Of a stretch of DNA of 53,039 bases, positions 27,248 to 35,636 are shown one piece after another. Made by a program: the position numbers and the translations under genes. The first letter of the stretch is position 1; every line of letters starts with the position of its first letter. Under the pieces are notes generated by a model. That model saw only the letters and a program-made list of their open reading frames with translations. It searched no databases and was not told where the DNA came from. Origin of the DNA: Syntrophaceae bacterium UBA2208 (GTDB lineage Bacteria > Desulfobacterota > BSN033 > UBA1163); the NCBI GenBank assembly GCA_002327885.1, contig DCUS01000247.1:21584-74622 (forward strand), written 5' to 3'.

Positions 27248-29470
27248 ATGAAAACTATGTCCATAGAGAAAGAAGAGAGACGTGAGAAAGTGCAAGTAAT
27301 TTCTACTGGGGGTTGCTATGACTGTGGAGGCAGATGTGTGCTTAAAGCTCACGTAAAAAATGGTAGAATTATTAGAGTAACCACTGATGATGGGGAAGAG
27401 GAGCCTCAAATTAGAGCCTGTGTCCGTGGGCGGGCTTTACGTAAGCTAATCTACGACCCCAAGCGACTGAAATATCCTATGAAAAGGGTGGGGACCAGAG
27501 GAGACGGAAGGTTTGAGCGTATTTCTTGGGATCAAGCCCTGGATAATGTGGCTGATAAGCTGACCGAATGTAGGGACCAATATGGTCTGTCTTCTATCCT
27601 ACTTCATTCTATGTCAGGCTGTATTGGTGCATTGCACAGTGATGCCGCTGTTATTAGACTAATGCATATGTTCGGAGGTTGTACCAGAACGTGGGGTGGG
27701 CCATCTGCAGAAGGCAATACGTATGCAGTCCGCTCCGTATATGGCACCCTGAGCACTGGCCACACCCGAGACGATCTCCTTAATTCCAAGTTGATCATAA
27801 TGTGGGGATGGAATCCAGTCCGATGTATTTGGAGCACGAATACCGCATACTATTTATTTCTCGCCAAGGAAGCGGGCGCAAAAATTATTGTCATTGACCC
27901 GCGATTTACTGTATCTGCCGGCACTCTGGCTGACCAGTGGATACCAATAAGGCCTGGTACAGATACTGCAATGCTTATCGCAATGGCTTATGTCATGATC
28001 AAGGAAAATATTTATAGTCAAGGATTTTTAGATACTTATACAATTGGCTTCGGCCGGTTTAAGGATTATGTTCTTGGATTGGAAGATGGGGTTGCGAAAA
28101 CACCAGATTGGGCTGAGCGCATTACTGGTGTAAAAGCGTGTGAGATTAAGAATCTGGCTATAGAATATGCTACGCATAAACCAGCAGCACTCATTGCGGG
28201 GTTTGCACCAGGTCGTACTGCATACGGTGAGCAATACCATCGTGCGGCGTCCACATTAGCGGCCATGTCGGGTAATGTTGGCATTCACGGTGGTGGAGCA
28301 GCGGGTTTTGAACGTGGCCCGGTAGGTATAATGATGGGGAAACGGATACCCATAGGTACTAATCCGTTGGAGAAAGAAGCTCCGTCGCTTACGGGCAGCT
28401 TGGACACACAGACGAGAAATCGCTTCAGAGTCCACTCCGCCAGTATGTGGGATGCAATTCTTAATGGTAGTAGAGGTGGGTACCCAAGTGACATCAGAAT
28501 GCTGTATGTGGTTGCCGCCAATCCACTAAATCAGTTGGCAAATATAAACAAAGGTATTGAGGCATTAAAGAAGTTGGATTTTATTATTGTTCACGAACAG
28601 TTCATGACTGCAACAGCCAGATTTGCTGATATTTTGCTTCCGGTAAGTACAATCTGGGAAAGGGACGATATTTGCAGACCCTGGTTATCGGGACCTTACT
28701 ACCTTTATCTTAATAAAGTCATTGAGCCCTTATATGAATCGAAGTCTGATTATGAAATATGTCTTGAGTTAGCTCCTCGTTTAGGGATAGAAAATTTTGA
28801 TGAAGGCAGAACAGTTGATGAATGGCTAAAGGAAATCGTACGAATATCACCAGACATGTCAAAAGATATCCCTGATTATGATGCGTTCAAGAACAAAGGT
28901 ATACAGAGGATCCAGTTACCGGGCCCCACCTTTTGTCTCAAGGAGCAGTTTGAAGATCCTGAGCATAATCCCTTTCCTACGGATTCAGGCAAAATTGAGA
29001 TTTTTTCTCGGAGATTGGCTGATTTTAACAATCCAGATTGCCCGCCAATTCCTAAATACATAGAAGGTTGGGAGGGTTCCATTGATCCACTTGCGAAGAA
29101 ATATCCACTGCAACTCGTTACACAGCATTTGAAAACTCGAGCTCACTCTTGCTTCGATAACATCCCGTGGCTTAAGGAAATTGAGGAACAAAGGGTGTGG
29201 ATCAACATTAAAGATGCAGGTTCCCGATCTGTCAAAGACGGGGACAAATTAAGGGTCTTTAACGACCGTGGCCAGATGATTATAAGAGCTAAGGTTACGG
29301 AGAGAATTATGCCTGGGATAATAGGTATTCCGGAGGGCGCTTGGTATAATCCGGATCCAAATGGCGTTGATAGGGGCGGATGCCCCAATATTCTAGAGAA
29401 TGACGTGCATTCACCGGGTGGTGCATATCCTTTTAATACGTGTTTAGTTGAGATTGAGAAAGCGAAGTGA
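27248..29470 (+). CDS. DmsA-like molybdopterin oxidoreductase (cytoplasmic)
   Basis: The protein has 740 residues and is a DMSO-reductase family enzyme with a bis-pterin molybdenum centre. Its [4Fe-4S] motif is C23-C26-C30-C58. A Ser in the segment TWGGPSAEGN (near 150) is a plausible metal ligand. The C-terminal region (RAHSCFDNIPWLKEI, VFNDRGQMI, PEGAWYNPDPNGVDRGGC) is close to DmsA. There is no Tat signal or membrane anchor, unlike classical DmsA, so it should be soluble. The iron-sulfur subunit follows at 29475. The substrate is unknown. ATG 27248 and 27257 are both possible starts. Confidence 0.88.
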   Translation: MKTMSIEKEERREKVQVISTGGCYDCGGRCVLKAHVKNGRIIRVTTDDGEEEPQIRACVRGRALRKLIYDPKRLKYPMKRVGTRGDGRFERISWDQALDNVADKLTECRDQYGLSSILLHSMSGCIGALHSDAAVIRLMHMFGGCTRTWGGPSAEGNTYAVRSVYGTLSTGHTRDDLLNSKLIIMWGWNPVRCIWSTNTAYYLFLAKEAGAKIIVIDPRFTVSAGTLADQWIPIRPGTDTAMLIAMAYVMIKENIYSQGFLDTYTIGFGRFKDYVLGLEDGVAKTPDWAERITGVKACEIKNLAIEYATHKPAALIAGFAPGRTAYGEQYHRAASTLAAMSGNVGIHGGGAAGFERGPVGIMMGKRIPIGTNPLEKEAPSLTGSLDTQTRNRFRVHSASMWDAILNGSRGGYPSDIRMLYVVAANPLNQLANINKGIEALKKLDFIIVHEQFMTATARFADILLPVSTIWERDDICRPWLSGPYYLYLNKVIEPLYESKSDYEICLELAPRLGIENFDEGRTVDEWLKEIVRISPDMSKDIPDYDAFKNKGIQRIQLPGPTFCLKEQFEDPEHNPFPTDSGKIEIFSRRLADFNNPDCPPIPKYIEGWEGSIDPLAKKYPLQLVTQHLKTRAHSCFDNIPWLKEIEEQRVWINIKDAGSRSVKDGDKLRVFNDRGQMIIRAKVTERIMPGIIGIPEGAWYNPDPNGVDRGGCPNILENDVHSPGGAYPFNTCLVEIEKAK

Positions 29471-29474
29471 AGCT

Positions 29475-30041
29475 ATGCGGAAAGGATTTTACTTTGATCA
29501 AACCCGATGCACAGGATGCCATACTTGTTTAATTGCCTGCAAAGATTGGCACGAAGAAGATTTGAAAACGGAACCGGCGGATTGGATAAAGGTCATCTCC
29601 GTTGAAAAGGGTAAATACCCTGATCTTTCTTTAAGCTATCTTGCACATGCCTGTTTGCACTGTGCGAAACCTGCCTGTGTGATGGCGTGTCCGGTAGATG
29701 CGTATACGAAAAGGGAAGAGGACGGAATAGTAGTGGTGGATACTAAACTTTGTGTAGGAGCCGATATGTGTGGAAGAGCCTGTCAAGAGGCATGTCCGTA
29801 TGATGTCCCTAATTTCGGTACCGAAGAAAATCCGAAAGTCCAAAAATGTGATTTATGCCTTGACAGATGGGCTGAAGGCAAGAAGCCAGTATGTGTTGAG
29901 AGTTGCCCAACGAGGGCTATAGATGCTGGGTTTATGGATGAGCTGAAAGAAAAGTACGGTAAGATTACTGAAGCTGAGGGTTTTATGTATCATGAAACTG
30001 TTTCACCTTCTATAATATTTAAACCAAAAACTGCTAAATGA
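29475..30041 (+). CDS. DmsB-like iron-sulfur subunit
   Basis: The protein has 188 residues and four Cys-rich motifs like DmsB, expected to carry electrons in four [4Fe-4S] clusters. The motifs are CTGCHTCLIAC, CLHCAKPACVMACP, CVGADMCGRACQEACP and CDLCLDRWAEGKKPVCVESCP. The third has a longer first spacing (C-x5-C-x3-C-x3-C) than the usual C-x2-C-x2-C-x3-C, so that cluster may be altered. ATG 29475 lies 4 bp after the stop of the molybdoenzyme gene, so they are coupled. No DmsC anchor gene follows; electrons must come from a soluble donor. Confidence 0.9.
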   Translation: MRKGFYFDQTRCTGCHTCLIACKDWHEEDLKTEPADWIKVISVEKGKYPDLSLSYLAHACLHCAKPACVMACPVDAYTKREEDGIVVVDTKLCVGADMCGRACQEACPYDVPNFGTEENPKVQKCDLCLDRWAEGKKPVCVESCPTRAIDAGFMDELKEKYGKITEAEGFMYHETVSPSIIFKPKTAK

Positions 30042-30382
30042 TGAGACTGGAGGTAAATAAAGGCGAGCCGATCTAAGGGGGATTAGCGGTTAGGCTCATT
30101 AGATAGAGAGGAAATAAGGTTGAAATAGGAAACGGGTTCTTGATTATTTGTAAAAAACCTTTAGCAAAATTATTTGACTTTTTTTGACGTGGTAACATTG
30201 CTACCAAGAAGTCAGCCAGGTCTCTTAAAGGAGGTGATGATCATTGAAGTTTAAGGGGGAATGCTAGATCTTTAAGGTGAAATGCTCTGTTCAAAACTCG
30301 TGTGTGGTTGAAAAATTCGTTTATTTTTTAAAATGTGACAACGTCAAGTTAAAATACAAAGAAAAGGGGGAGGGGAAAGAAC
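30042..30382. other. Intergenic region before the second TRAP module
   Basis: There is no gene of normal length here. The consensus ribosome binding site AAAGGAGGTGAT (30227-30238) overlaps ATG 30237, which opens only a five-codon frame ending TAA 30252-30254. An imperfect inverted repeat GGTAACATTGCTACC lies at 30191-30205. The frame 30277-30474 overlaps the next gene out of frame and is not credible. This is the likely promoter zone for module B. Confidence 0.45.
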
Positions 30383-31498
30383 ATGAGAAAAAAAATGCGT
30401 TTCTTAATGTTTGTTGCAACAGGAGCCATAACATTATTATTGGTCTCTGGGAACTTCAATGCACAAGCCCTTGAATGCACTCCTGGGAAACCATGCAATT
30501 TGGTGTTTTCAACCTTTTACAAAGAGGACTTCGCGGCAGTGAAAGTAGCAACTTGGTTGATGGATGAAATTACTCGAAGGAGTAAAGGGGGAGTTGTGTT
30601 CAAGAAGTATTATTCAGGAAGCCTCTTAGGGGCACTTGATACTATGTCTGGCTGCGGAAAGGGCATGGCTGACCTCGTAATTGATTCACCTCTATACAGT
30701 CCTGACAGGGTTCCGATGTTTATTATAGAGACCGTCTGTTTCCTGACAGAAGATCCATGGGTACATGGTAAAGCATTAAATGAGCTGGTAGCCACAGAGG
30801 ACATTCTAAAGAAGGAGTGGAAGGATCAAAATGTGCATTATTTCTATTCTAACTCAGTAACGCCATGCCAACTGGCAATGCGCAAAAAAATCACAAAAAT
30901 GGAAGAGTTAAAGGGTTTAAAAATTAGAGCTATTGGACCTCAAGCAGGAGCATTTCAAGCAATGGGGGCTATACCAGTAGGGATACCATTTCCAGAAGTT
31001 TATGATGCACTCTCAAAAAGGACCATTGATGGTGTGGATACTTTTCCCTTTGATATTGGAGTTATATATAAACTACATGAGGTAGCTCCGTACTGGGTAA
31101 AGAATCCAATAGGCTGCTTTGGCGTTCAAACATTATTAATGAATTTAAAGACTTATAATAGTCTTCCAAGCGATATTCGGAAGTTATTTGATGAAGTAGC
31201 CGAAGAGGCCTCGGATAAATATATAGAAGAGGCAATGGCAAATGATAGAAGATATATGGATATATTCATTAAAGATAAAGGGAATATAGTTGAATTGACA
31301 CCTGAAGAGTCACAGAGGTGGATAAATGTTGGAAAAGAACCGGCTGCGAAGTGGTGGCTTGATCTGGTTGCAAAAAAAGGCTTCGATGGGAAACCAACTC
31401 TTAAACATCTGCAGGAGTTGATAGAAAAGTGGAAAAAGACAGGGAAATCGAAATATTCCAGTGTCTTTGAATATTCTCGTACGAAATATGGCCAATAA
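30383..31498 (+). CDS. dctP: TRAP transporter substrate-binding protein, second
   Basis: The protein has 371 residues with a signal peptide (about 1-30, cleavage after AQA) and a DctP fold. The conserved Arg is in LKGLKIRAIGPQ, with PFPEVYDALSKRTIDGVD following. A pair of cysteines lies just after the signal (CTPGKPC). It should capture an organic acid in the periplasm. AGGGGAAAG lies ahead of the ATG. Its membrane partners are not adjacent: DctQ and DctM come 3.6 kb later, after four other genes. It is not close in sequence to the protein at 20207, so a different ligand is likely. Confidence 0.92.
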   Translation: MRKKMRFLMFVATGAITLLLVSGNFNAQALECTPGKPCNLVFSTFYKEDFAAVKVATWLMDEITRRSKGGVVFKKYYSGSLLGALDTMSGCGKGMADLVIDSPLYSPDRVPMFIIETVCFLTEDPWVHGKALNELVATEDILKKEWKDQNVHYFYSNSVTPCQLAMRKKITKMEELKGLKIRAIGPQAGAFQAMGAIPVGIPFPEVYDALSKRTIDGVDTFPFDIGVIYKLHEVAPYWVKNPIGCFGVQTLLMNLKTYNSLPSDIRKLFDEVAEEASDKYIEEAMANDRRYMDIFIKDKGNIVELTPEESQRWINVGKEPAAKWWLDLVAKKGFDGKPTLKHLQELIEKWKKTGKSKYSSVFEYSRTKYGQ

Positions 31499-31650
31499 AT
31501 TCAAAAATTATACATCACTATTCTCCCGTAGTTAATTTAGTTTTGTATGGCGGTAAGTAATACACCCATAGAATAGTATTTTTTTAAATTTAAAGAAAGT
31601 GAATTTATGGCAAGGGTTTATCTCATCCACAGACGAAAGAAGTCTAAAAC

Positions 31651-31678
31651 TCCCCTCCCCTTCTGATAGGGGAGGGGA
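31651..31678. repeat. Perfect GC-rich hairpin
   Basis: TCCCCTCCCC (31651-31660) pairs perfectly with GGGGAGGGGA (31669-31678) across an 8-base loop. It lies 153 bp after the second dctP. There is no T-run behind it, so intrinsic termination is uncertain; it could be a partial terminator that raises dctP expression relative to downstream genes, or a small dispersed repeat. Confidence 0.55.
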
Positions 31679-31793
31679 TAAGATGCTCCCTTTGCCTACG
31701 TCCTTTTTTAACTACGATTGCATTGCAATTTTGGAAGCTTACATCTTTAGATGATCAAGTTTTCCATAATTTATTGATCTTGAGGGGTTGGTC

Positions 31794-32810
31794 GTGAATC
31801 GTCTTTGTGATCTTCTAAATATCCAATATCCCATAATCCAGGCACCGATGAACTGGGTAAGTGGTCCCAATTTGGTTGCAGCTGTATCTAATGCTGGAGG
31901 CCTTGGTGTTCTGGGTCCAAATGCTGGCGCGAGGAGGCTTACGCCTGAAGTGGAACTTGTTGGTGAGAGACTCCGCGCCCAGATAAAAAAAGTGAAGAGT
32001 CTCAGCAAAAAACCTTTCGGAGTTAACATAGCAATTGGGAAGGGAGAAGACCGCAAGTATTCACAAAAGCATGTTGAGATAGCTATTGAGGAAAATGTTC
32101 AAGTAGCAATCGTTTCAGTGGGTAGCCCGGATGTATATACGAAAGAGTTAAAGGAAGCAGGGATAAAGGTTCTTCACGCCATTTCTACTGTCGCCCATGC
32201 CCAGAAGGCAGAGGAAACAGGTGTAGACGGAGTAATCTGTGAGGGATTTGAAGCTGGTGGCCATAAGGGATTCACTGAGTTAACAACTTTTGTCATCACC
32301 CCAATGGTAGCAAATGCTGTAAAATTACCCGTTGTTGCCGGCGGAGGAGTTTGCAATGCTCGTGGAGTATTGGCCGCGTTGGCACTAGGTGCCGATGGCG
32401 TATATATTGGTACTCGTTTTATGCTAACTCATGAATCTGACTCACATCCGTTGGTTAAAGAGATTGTGCTTAATTTGGATGATGTCTGCACAATTAGTGT
32501 TCCCAAAGACATAATGCTTGCGAGGGATTTGAAGAATATGTTTACCAAAAAATATCTAGAAATGAAGGCGGCAGGTGCCTCCCCACAAGACCTTAAAGAA
32601 TTTAATGACATGCATTCTCAATATCACGCCCAGTTTATGGGAGATTTTGAAGGATCTGAAATATGTTGTGGTCAAAATGCTGGTTTGATAAATAGTTTAT
32701 TAACCGCAGGTGAGGTAATCAAAAGTATAGCAGATGGGATTGGTTCTGTCGACGGCGAACTTCGAAGTAAACTCGCCGTATTTTCACAAGAGAGTGCCCA
32801 CTCCATATGA
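31794..32810 (+). CDS. Nitronate monooxygenase/FabK-like flavoprotein
   Basis: The protein has 338 residues and is an FMN-binding TIM-barrel of the nitronate monooxygenase family, which also contains the enoyl-ACP reductase FabK. Seen are IQAPMNWVSGPNLVAAVSNAGGLGVLG near the N-terminus, the catalytic-region EGFEAGGHKG and the FMN-phosphate-binding PVVAGGGVCN...GADGVYIGTRF. In an anaerobe an oxygenase role is unlikely; reduction of an enoyl-CoA or another flavin reaction is more plausible. GTG 31794 is preferred because GAGGGG ends 7 bp before it; TTG 31788 directly abuts the site. Confidence 0.86.
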   Translation: MNRLCDLLNIQYPIIQAPMNWVSGPNLVAAVSNAGGLGVLGPNAGARRLTPEVELVGERLRAQIKKVKSLSKKPFGVNIAIGKGEDRKYSQKHVEIAIEENVQVAIVSVGSPDVYTKELKEAGIKVLHAISTVAHAQKAEETGVDGVICEGFEAGGHKGFTELTTFVITPMVANAVKLPVVAGGGVCNARGVLAALALGADGVYIGTRFMLTHESDSHPLVKEIVLNLDDVCTISVPKDIMLARDLKNMFTKKYLEMKAAGASPQDLKEFNDMHSQYHAQFMGDFEGSEICCGQNAGLINSLLTAGEVIKSIADGIGSVDGELRSKLAVFSQESAHSI

Positions 32811-32928
32811 ACGAATATAGTTTTTCAGCCCCTCTTTTTAAGAGCAAATCAACTTCCTGTGAGTTTGATAAGTCGTCCAGTAAAAACCCTTTATATTGTA
32901 AAGTTACATTGATTTTCAGTGGTCTCAT
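32811..32928 (-). pseudogene. Possible MoaD/ThiS-like remnant
   Basis: On the minus strand an ATG at 32928, with AAGGAGG just upstream, opens a frame whose first 40 residues (KINVTLQYKGFLLDDL and VDLLLKRGAEKLYSFI) resemble the start of small ubiquitin-like sulfur carriers. The frame then runs into the end of the flavoprotein gene and lacks the C-terminal Gly-Gly needed for activity. Such carriers accompany tungsten/molybdenum enzyme operons, so a relic would make sense, but the match is by eye and weak. Confidence 0.25.
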
Positions 32929-32992
32929 AACCTCCTTAATGACTTAGCTTCGATGTAAATTTTGGGGTTTAAAGGGTACTCAAGGTATTAAC

Positions 32993-33472
32993 ATGACAGG
33001 GATAAATGGAAGCCATGATTCAATAAACCAGGGCAGGCTCCACTTAGTCAGACTTGCAGCCGAAAAGCGCCTGAAACCAGTTGTCTTGGAAATAGAGAGA
33101 CGAATGATTAAGCGTTTTGCAGAGGCGGTTGGGGACCCGAATCAACTTAGGCATAGTGAAAGTAATAGAGTCAAACTTGGACGTAGCAACATCATGCCAC
33201 CTCTCATGTTTTGCACTCCTATGATGTTAGGGATGCCTGTTGACCCAGAATTTTCCGGTCATTTTGAACGGGGGCTGTTTGGTAGTTGGTCTATTAGGCT
33301 CTTTCAGGATGTCCACATAGGAGATGTAATTACAAGTTCTACCAGGGTGACTAATGTCAAGGAACGGAAAGGGGAACTGGGAATGATGGTACTCATTGAT
33401 TATGCAACAGAACATCGGAAAGAAAGCGGTCAACTGGTTGCCTTCAGTGAAGGGACCATCATACACTACTAA
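32993..33472 (+). CDS. MaoC-type dehydratase N-terminal-domain protein
   Basis: The protein has 159 residues and resembles the non-catalytic hot-dog half (FAS1-like/MaoC N domain) of R-specific enoyl-CoA hydratases. The stretch IKRFAEAVGDPNQLRH resembles the first helix region, PPLMFCTPMM the substrate-side strand, and FQDVHIGDVITSSTRV the typical third segment. It probably pairs with the next protein as a heteromeric hydratase giving 3R-hydroxyacyl-CoA. The start ATG 32993 has no strong ribosome binding site. The next gene begins 22 bp later. Assignment is by pattern and context. Confidence 0.78.
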   Translation: MTGINGSHDSINQGRLHLVRLAAEKRLKPVVLEIERRMIKRFAEAVGDPNQLRHSESNRVKLGRSNIMPPLMFCTPMMLGMPVDPEFSGHFERGLFGSWSIRLFQDVHIGDVITSSTRVTNVKERKGELGMMVLIDYATEHRKESGQLVAFSEGTIIHY

Positions 33473-33494
33473 GTTTTGAGTAAAAGATTTCAAG

Positions 33495-33938
33495 ATGAGT
33501 TCAGAGCTTTATTTCGAGGACGTTAATGAAGGACAGGAGTTACCTTTATTAAGGAAGCAACCAGACGCCAGACAGTTGGTAATGTGGGCGGGAGCTAGTG
33601 AGGACTTTAACCTGGTCCATTTCGACAGAGATTATGCATTAAAAATAGGGTTGCAGGATGTGATCGTTCACGGTCCCCTTAGAATCGCTTTCCTTGGTCA
33701 GCTGATAACTAATTGGATTGGGGACAATGGTCGAATTGAGTTCTTTTGTAGTCGTATGCTGGAAATCGTTGCAGTGAATACGCCGCTTGTCTGCAAAGGG
33801 AAGGTTGTGAAAAAGTACCGGAAGGGAAATAAAAACTTAATAGAATGCGAACTCTGGATCCAAGACCAACTGGGTAAAATAAACACTGCAGGTAAGGCTA
33901 TTGTAAGTCTCCCTTTAAAATCCGGCAATATGCTTTGA
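33495..33938 (+). CDS. MaoC-type enoyl-CoA hydratase subunit
   Basis: The protein has 147 residues with the single hot-dog domain of MaoC hydratases. The catalytic Asp and His are visible in ASEDFNLVHFDRDYA (about 32-46), followed by IVHGPLRIAFLG. It should hydrate 2-enoyl-CoA with R stereochemistry, the opposite of crotonases. It needs the N-domain partner encoded just upstream to form a full binding site. Because the dehydrogenases here are S-type, an R-hydratase implies a different intermediate or an epimerase step. Confidence 0.85.
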   Translation: MSSELYFEDVNEGQELPLLRKQPDARQLVMWAGASEDFNLVHFDRDYALKIGLQDVIVHGPLRIAFLGQLITNWIGDNGRIEFFCSRMLEIVAVNTPLVCKGKVVKKYRKGNKNLIECELWIQDQLGKINTAGKAIVSLPLKSGNML

Positions 33939-34109
33939 ATTATATTGGTTCCCCCAAAGGATTGTGACAATGGAGTTTTACCAAGATAGCAAGAAACCAT
34001 TACAAAGCAGAGAATATGAAAATTAACAAAATAAATTGTATCAAAAGCTGTGACCGAAGGCTTTTGAGAGAGGATTCTAAGAGTTCTATAAGAGACTGGA
34101 GTTTCGAAT

Positions 34110-34889
34110 GTGGTTGACCTGAAACAAATTGATGAAGCCCTTAATAAATATACCCGTCCACAGACCTTCCCTTTAGCAATTAGGATGTGTGAGCGTGGAG
34201 AGAATTTACCTGACAAGGTCAAAATTCCAAAAAGTGGTATAGGAATTTTAATTACTGTCTGTCAGGGATTTGCTATGGCACGACGCTATGGATGGACAAT
34301 AGCTATTGGCAAAGAAGACCAGGTATATCCCCACGGTCATGTGGTCTTGGGCTTCGTCCCCAATAAGGGTTATCTTGATGGGAGTATTGCAGAGAAAGCG
34401 GGTGTAAGTACAAAAGACAGATTTGCAAGGATTGCCCAAGCATTGAGTTTATTAGAATATGGCAAGTATATTTATCTTCTTGTGGCTCCGATCCAGAATA
34501 CGAGGTTTGAACCTCATTTAATCCTTTTTTATGGCAATCCAGCCCAGATAGCCAGATTGGTGCAAGGAGCTACAACCTTATCCGGTAACGCCCTTAATTT
34601 TGTTGCTGGTGCGGGAATTGGATGTCCAGTTTACATCGTAAGTACGATACTGACTGATGAATGTCAAGTCCTCCTGTGCGGGGCTGGTGACCGGTATTTT
34701 GCTCTTACTCAAGATCATGAAGCAGCCTTCACTAACCCCATGAGCAAGGCAGAGTCAACTATTGAGGGTTTAAAGATAGGTCACAAAGAGATGGGTCATC
34801 GGTACCCCACACCTTCATTTCTCAGGTTTGAGGGGCAACTTCCAACTCAATATTACAAGTTTACTGGACTCCTTTTAAAAGAGAAATAG
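34110..34889 (+). CDS. DUF169 family protein, second copy
   Basis: The protein has 259 residues and is a paralogue of the protein at 15679, sharing the overall layout. It has an early motif PLAIRMCERGENLP, a middle FEPHLILFYGNPAQIARLV, then LNFVAGAGIGCPVYIVSTIL and the closing CQVLLCGAGDRYFAL. The family's role is unestablished. Two copies, each next to TRAP and CoA genes, argue for a job in the same pathway type. The start is probably GTG 34110 behind GACTGGAG; the ATG two bases earlier is in another frame. It lies between the hydratase pair and the TRAP QM genes. Confidence 0.85.
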   Translation: MVDLKQIDEALNKYTRPQTFPLAIRMCERGENLPDKVKIPKSGIGILITVCQGFAMARRYGWTIAIGKEDQVYPHGHVVLGFVPNKGYLDGSIAEKAGVSTKDRFARIAQALSLLEYGKYIYLLVAPIQNTRFEPHLILFYGNPAQIARLVQGATTLSGNALNFVAGAGIGCPVYIVSTILTDECQVLLCGAGDRYFALTQDHEAAFTNPMSKAESTIEGLKIGHKEMGHRYPTPSFLRFEGQLPTQYYKFTGLLLKEK

Positions 34890-35111
34890 GGCAGAAAAAA
34901 CAAAATACAACACCTTAATTCTTCTATGTTTATAGTAGTAGGTTACGTCCTAAACTTGGGGGAGATAAAGTAAAAGTAATAACCTTAGATAGAGAGGTAA
35001 AGAAATGTATCTCTAAGGGATGATTTATTTGCCTCTGAGTTAATTCTATTTAAGAAAAATTATTCTTCAACCCATAAGAGCATGGGATCTGTCAATTAAA
35101 GGGTAAAATAC

Positions 35112-35633
35112 ATGGCACGGTTAAAAAGAATATTTGAGTTCATCAGAGACTACAGCGGGGTAGTTGCTGGTTTATGTGGTATAGGGATGACAATAAGCAT
35201 TGTCATCGATGTTATAGGGCGGAATATAAATATGCCTATCTATTGGGTCACGGACATAAGTTTAATTTTGATTGTATGGCTCACGTTTTTAGCCATGGGT
35301 TCAACCCAAGCTGTCCGCGGTCATATCCGGGCGGATTTTTTTATAACAAGATTCTCTCCGAGAGGAAGAGCGTGGTTTGAAGCCATATCTTGGTTTTTTT
35401 CGTTCCTATTCTGTTTAATACTTTTTATAGCAGGAGTAGTGTCTGCCGTTGAGTCAGTGAAAATGTGGGAGGGTTCCATAGGAATAGTTCATTTTCCCAT
35501 TTGGCCGGCGAGAATTATTCTTGCATTTGGTATGCTCATTATCTGTATGCAATTCATTATCGATATTATTCAGGAATTGAAAAGAATTATTTTGTCCCAA
35601 AAAATCTTATCCCAAAAGGCAGGTCAAGAGTAA
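35112..35633 (+). CDS. dctQ: TRAP transporter small membrane subunit, second
   Basis: The protein has 173 residues and four hydrophobic helices with the DctQ hallmark TQAVRGHIRADFFI in the middle. It is the accessory membrane subunit of the second TRAP system. Its stop is 3 bp before the dctM start, so the two are coupled. The matching periplasmic protein is probably that at 30383, 3.6 kb upstream. Confidence 0.88.
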   Translation: MARLKRIFEFIRDYSGVVAGLCGIGMTISIVIDVIGRNINMPIYWVTDISLILIVWLTFLAMGSTQAVRGHIRADFFITRFSPRGRAWFEAISWFFSFLFCLILFIAGVVSAVESVKMWEGSIGIVHFPIWPARIILAFGMLIICMQFIIDIIQELKRIILSQKILSQKAGQE

Positions 35634-35636
35634 GAT

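Noticed and set aside
31651..31678. Rho-independent terminator after the second dctP
   Set aside because: The stem is perfect, but no T-run follows and it is 150 bp from the stop, so termination was not asserted.
33939..34109. Small frame starting near 34013
   Set aside because: About 33 codons, weak ribosome binding site, no recognisable composition; overlaps the DUF169 start region.
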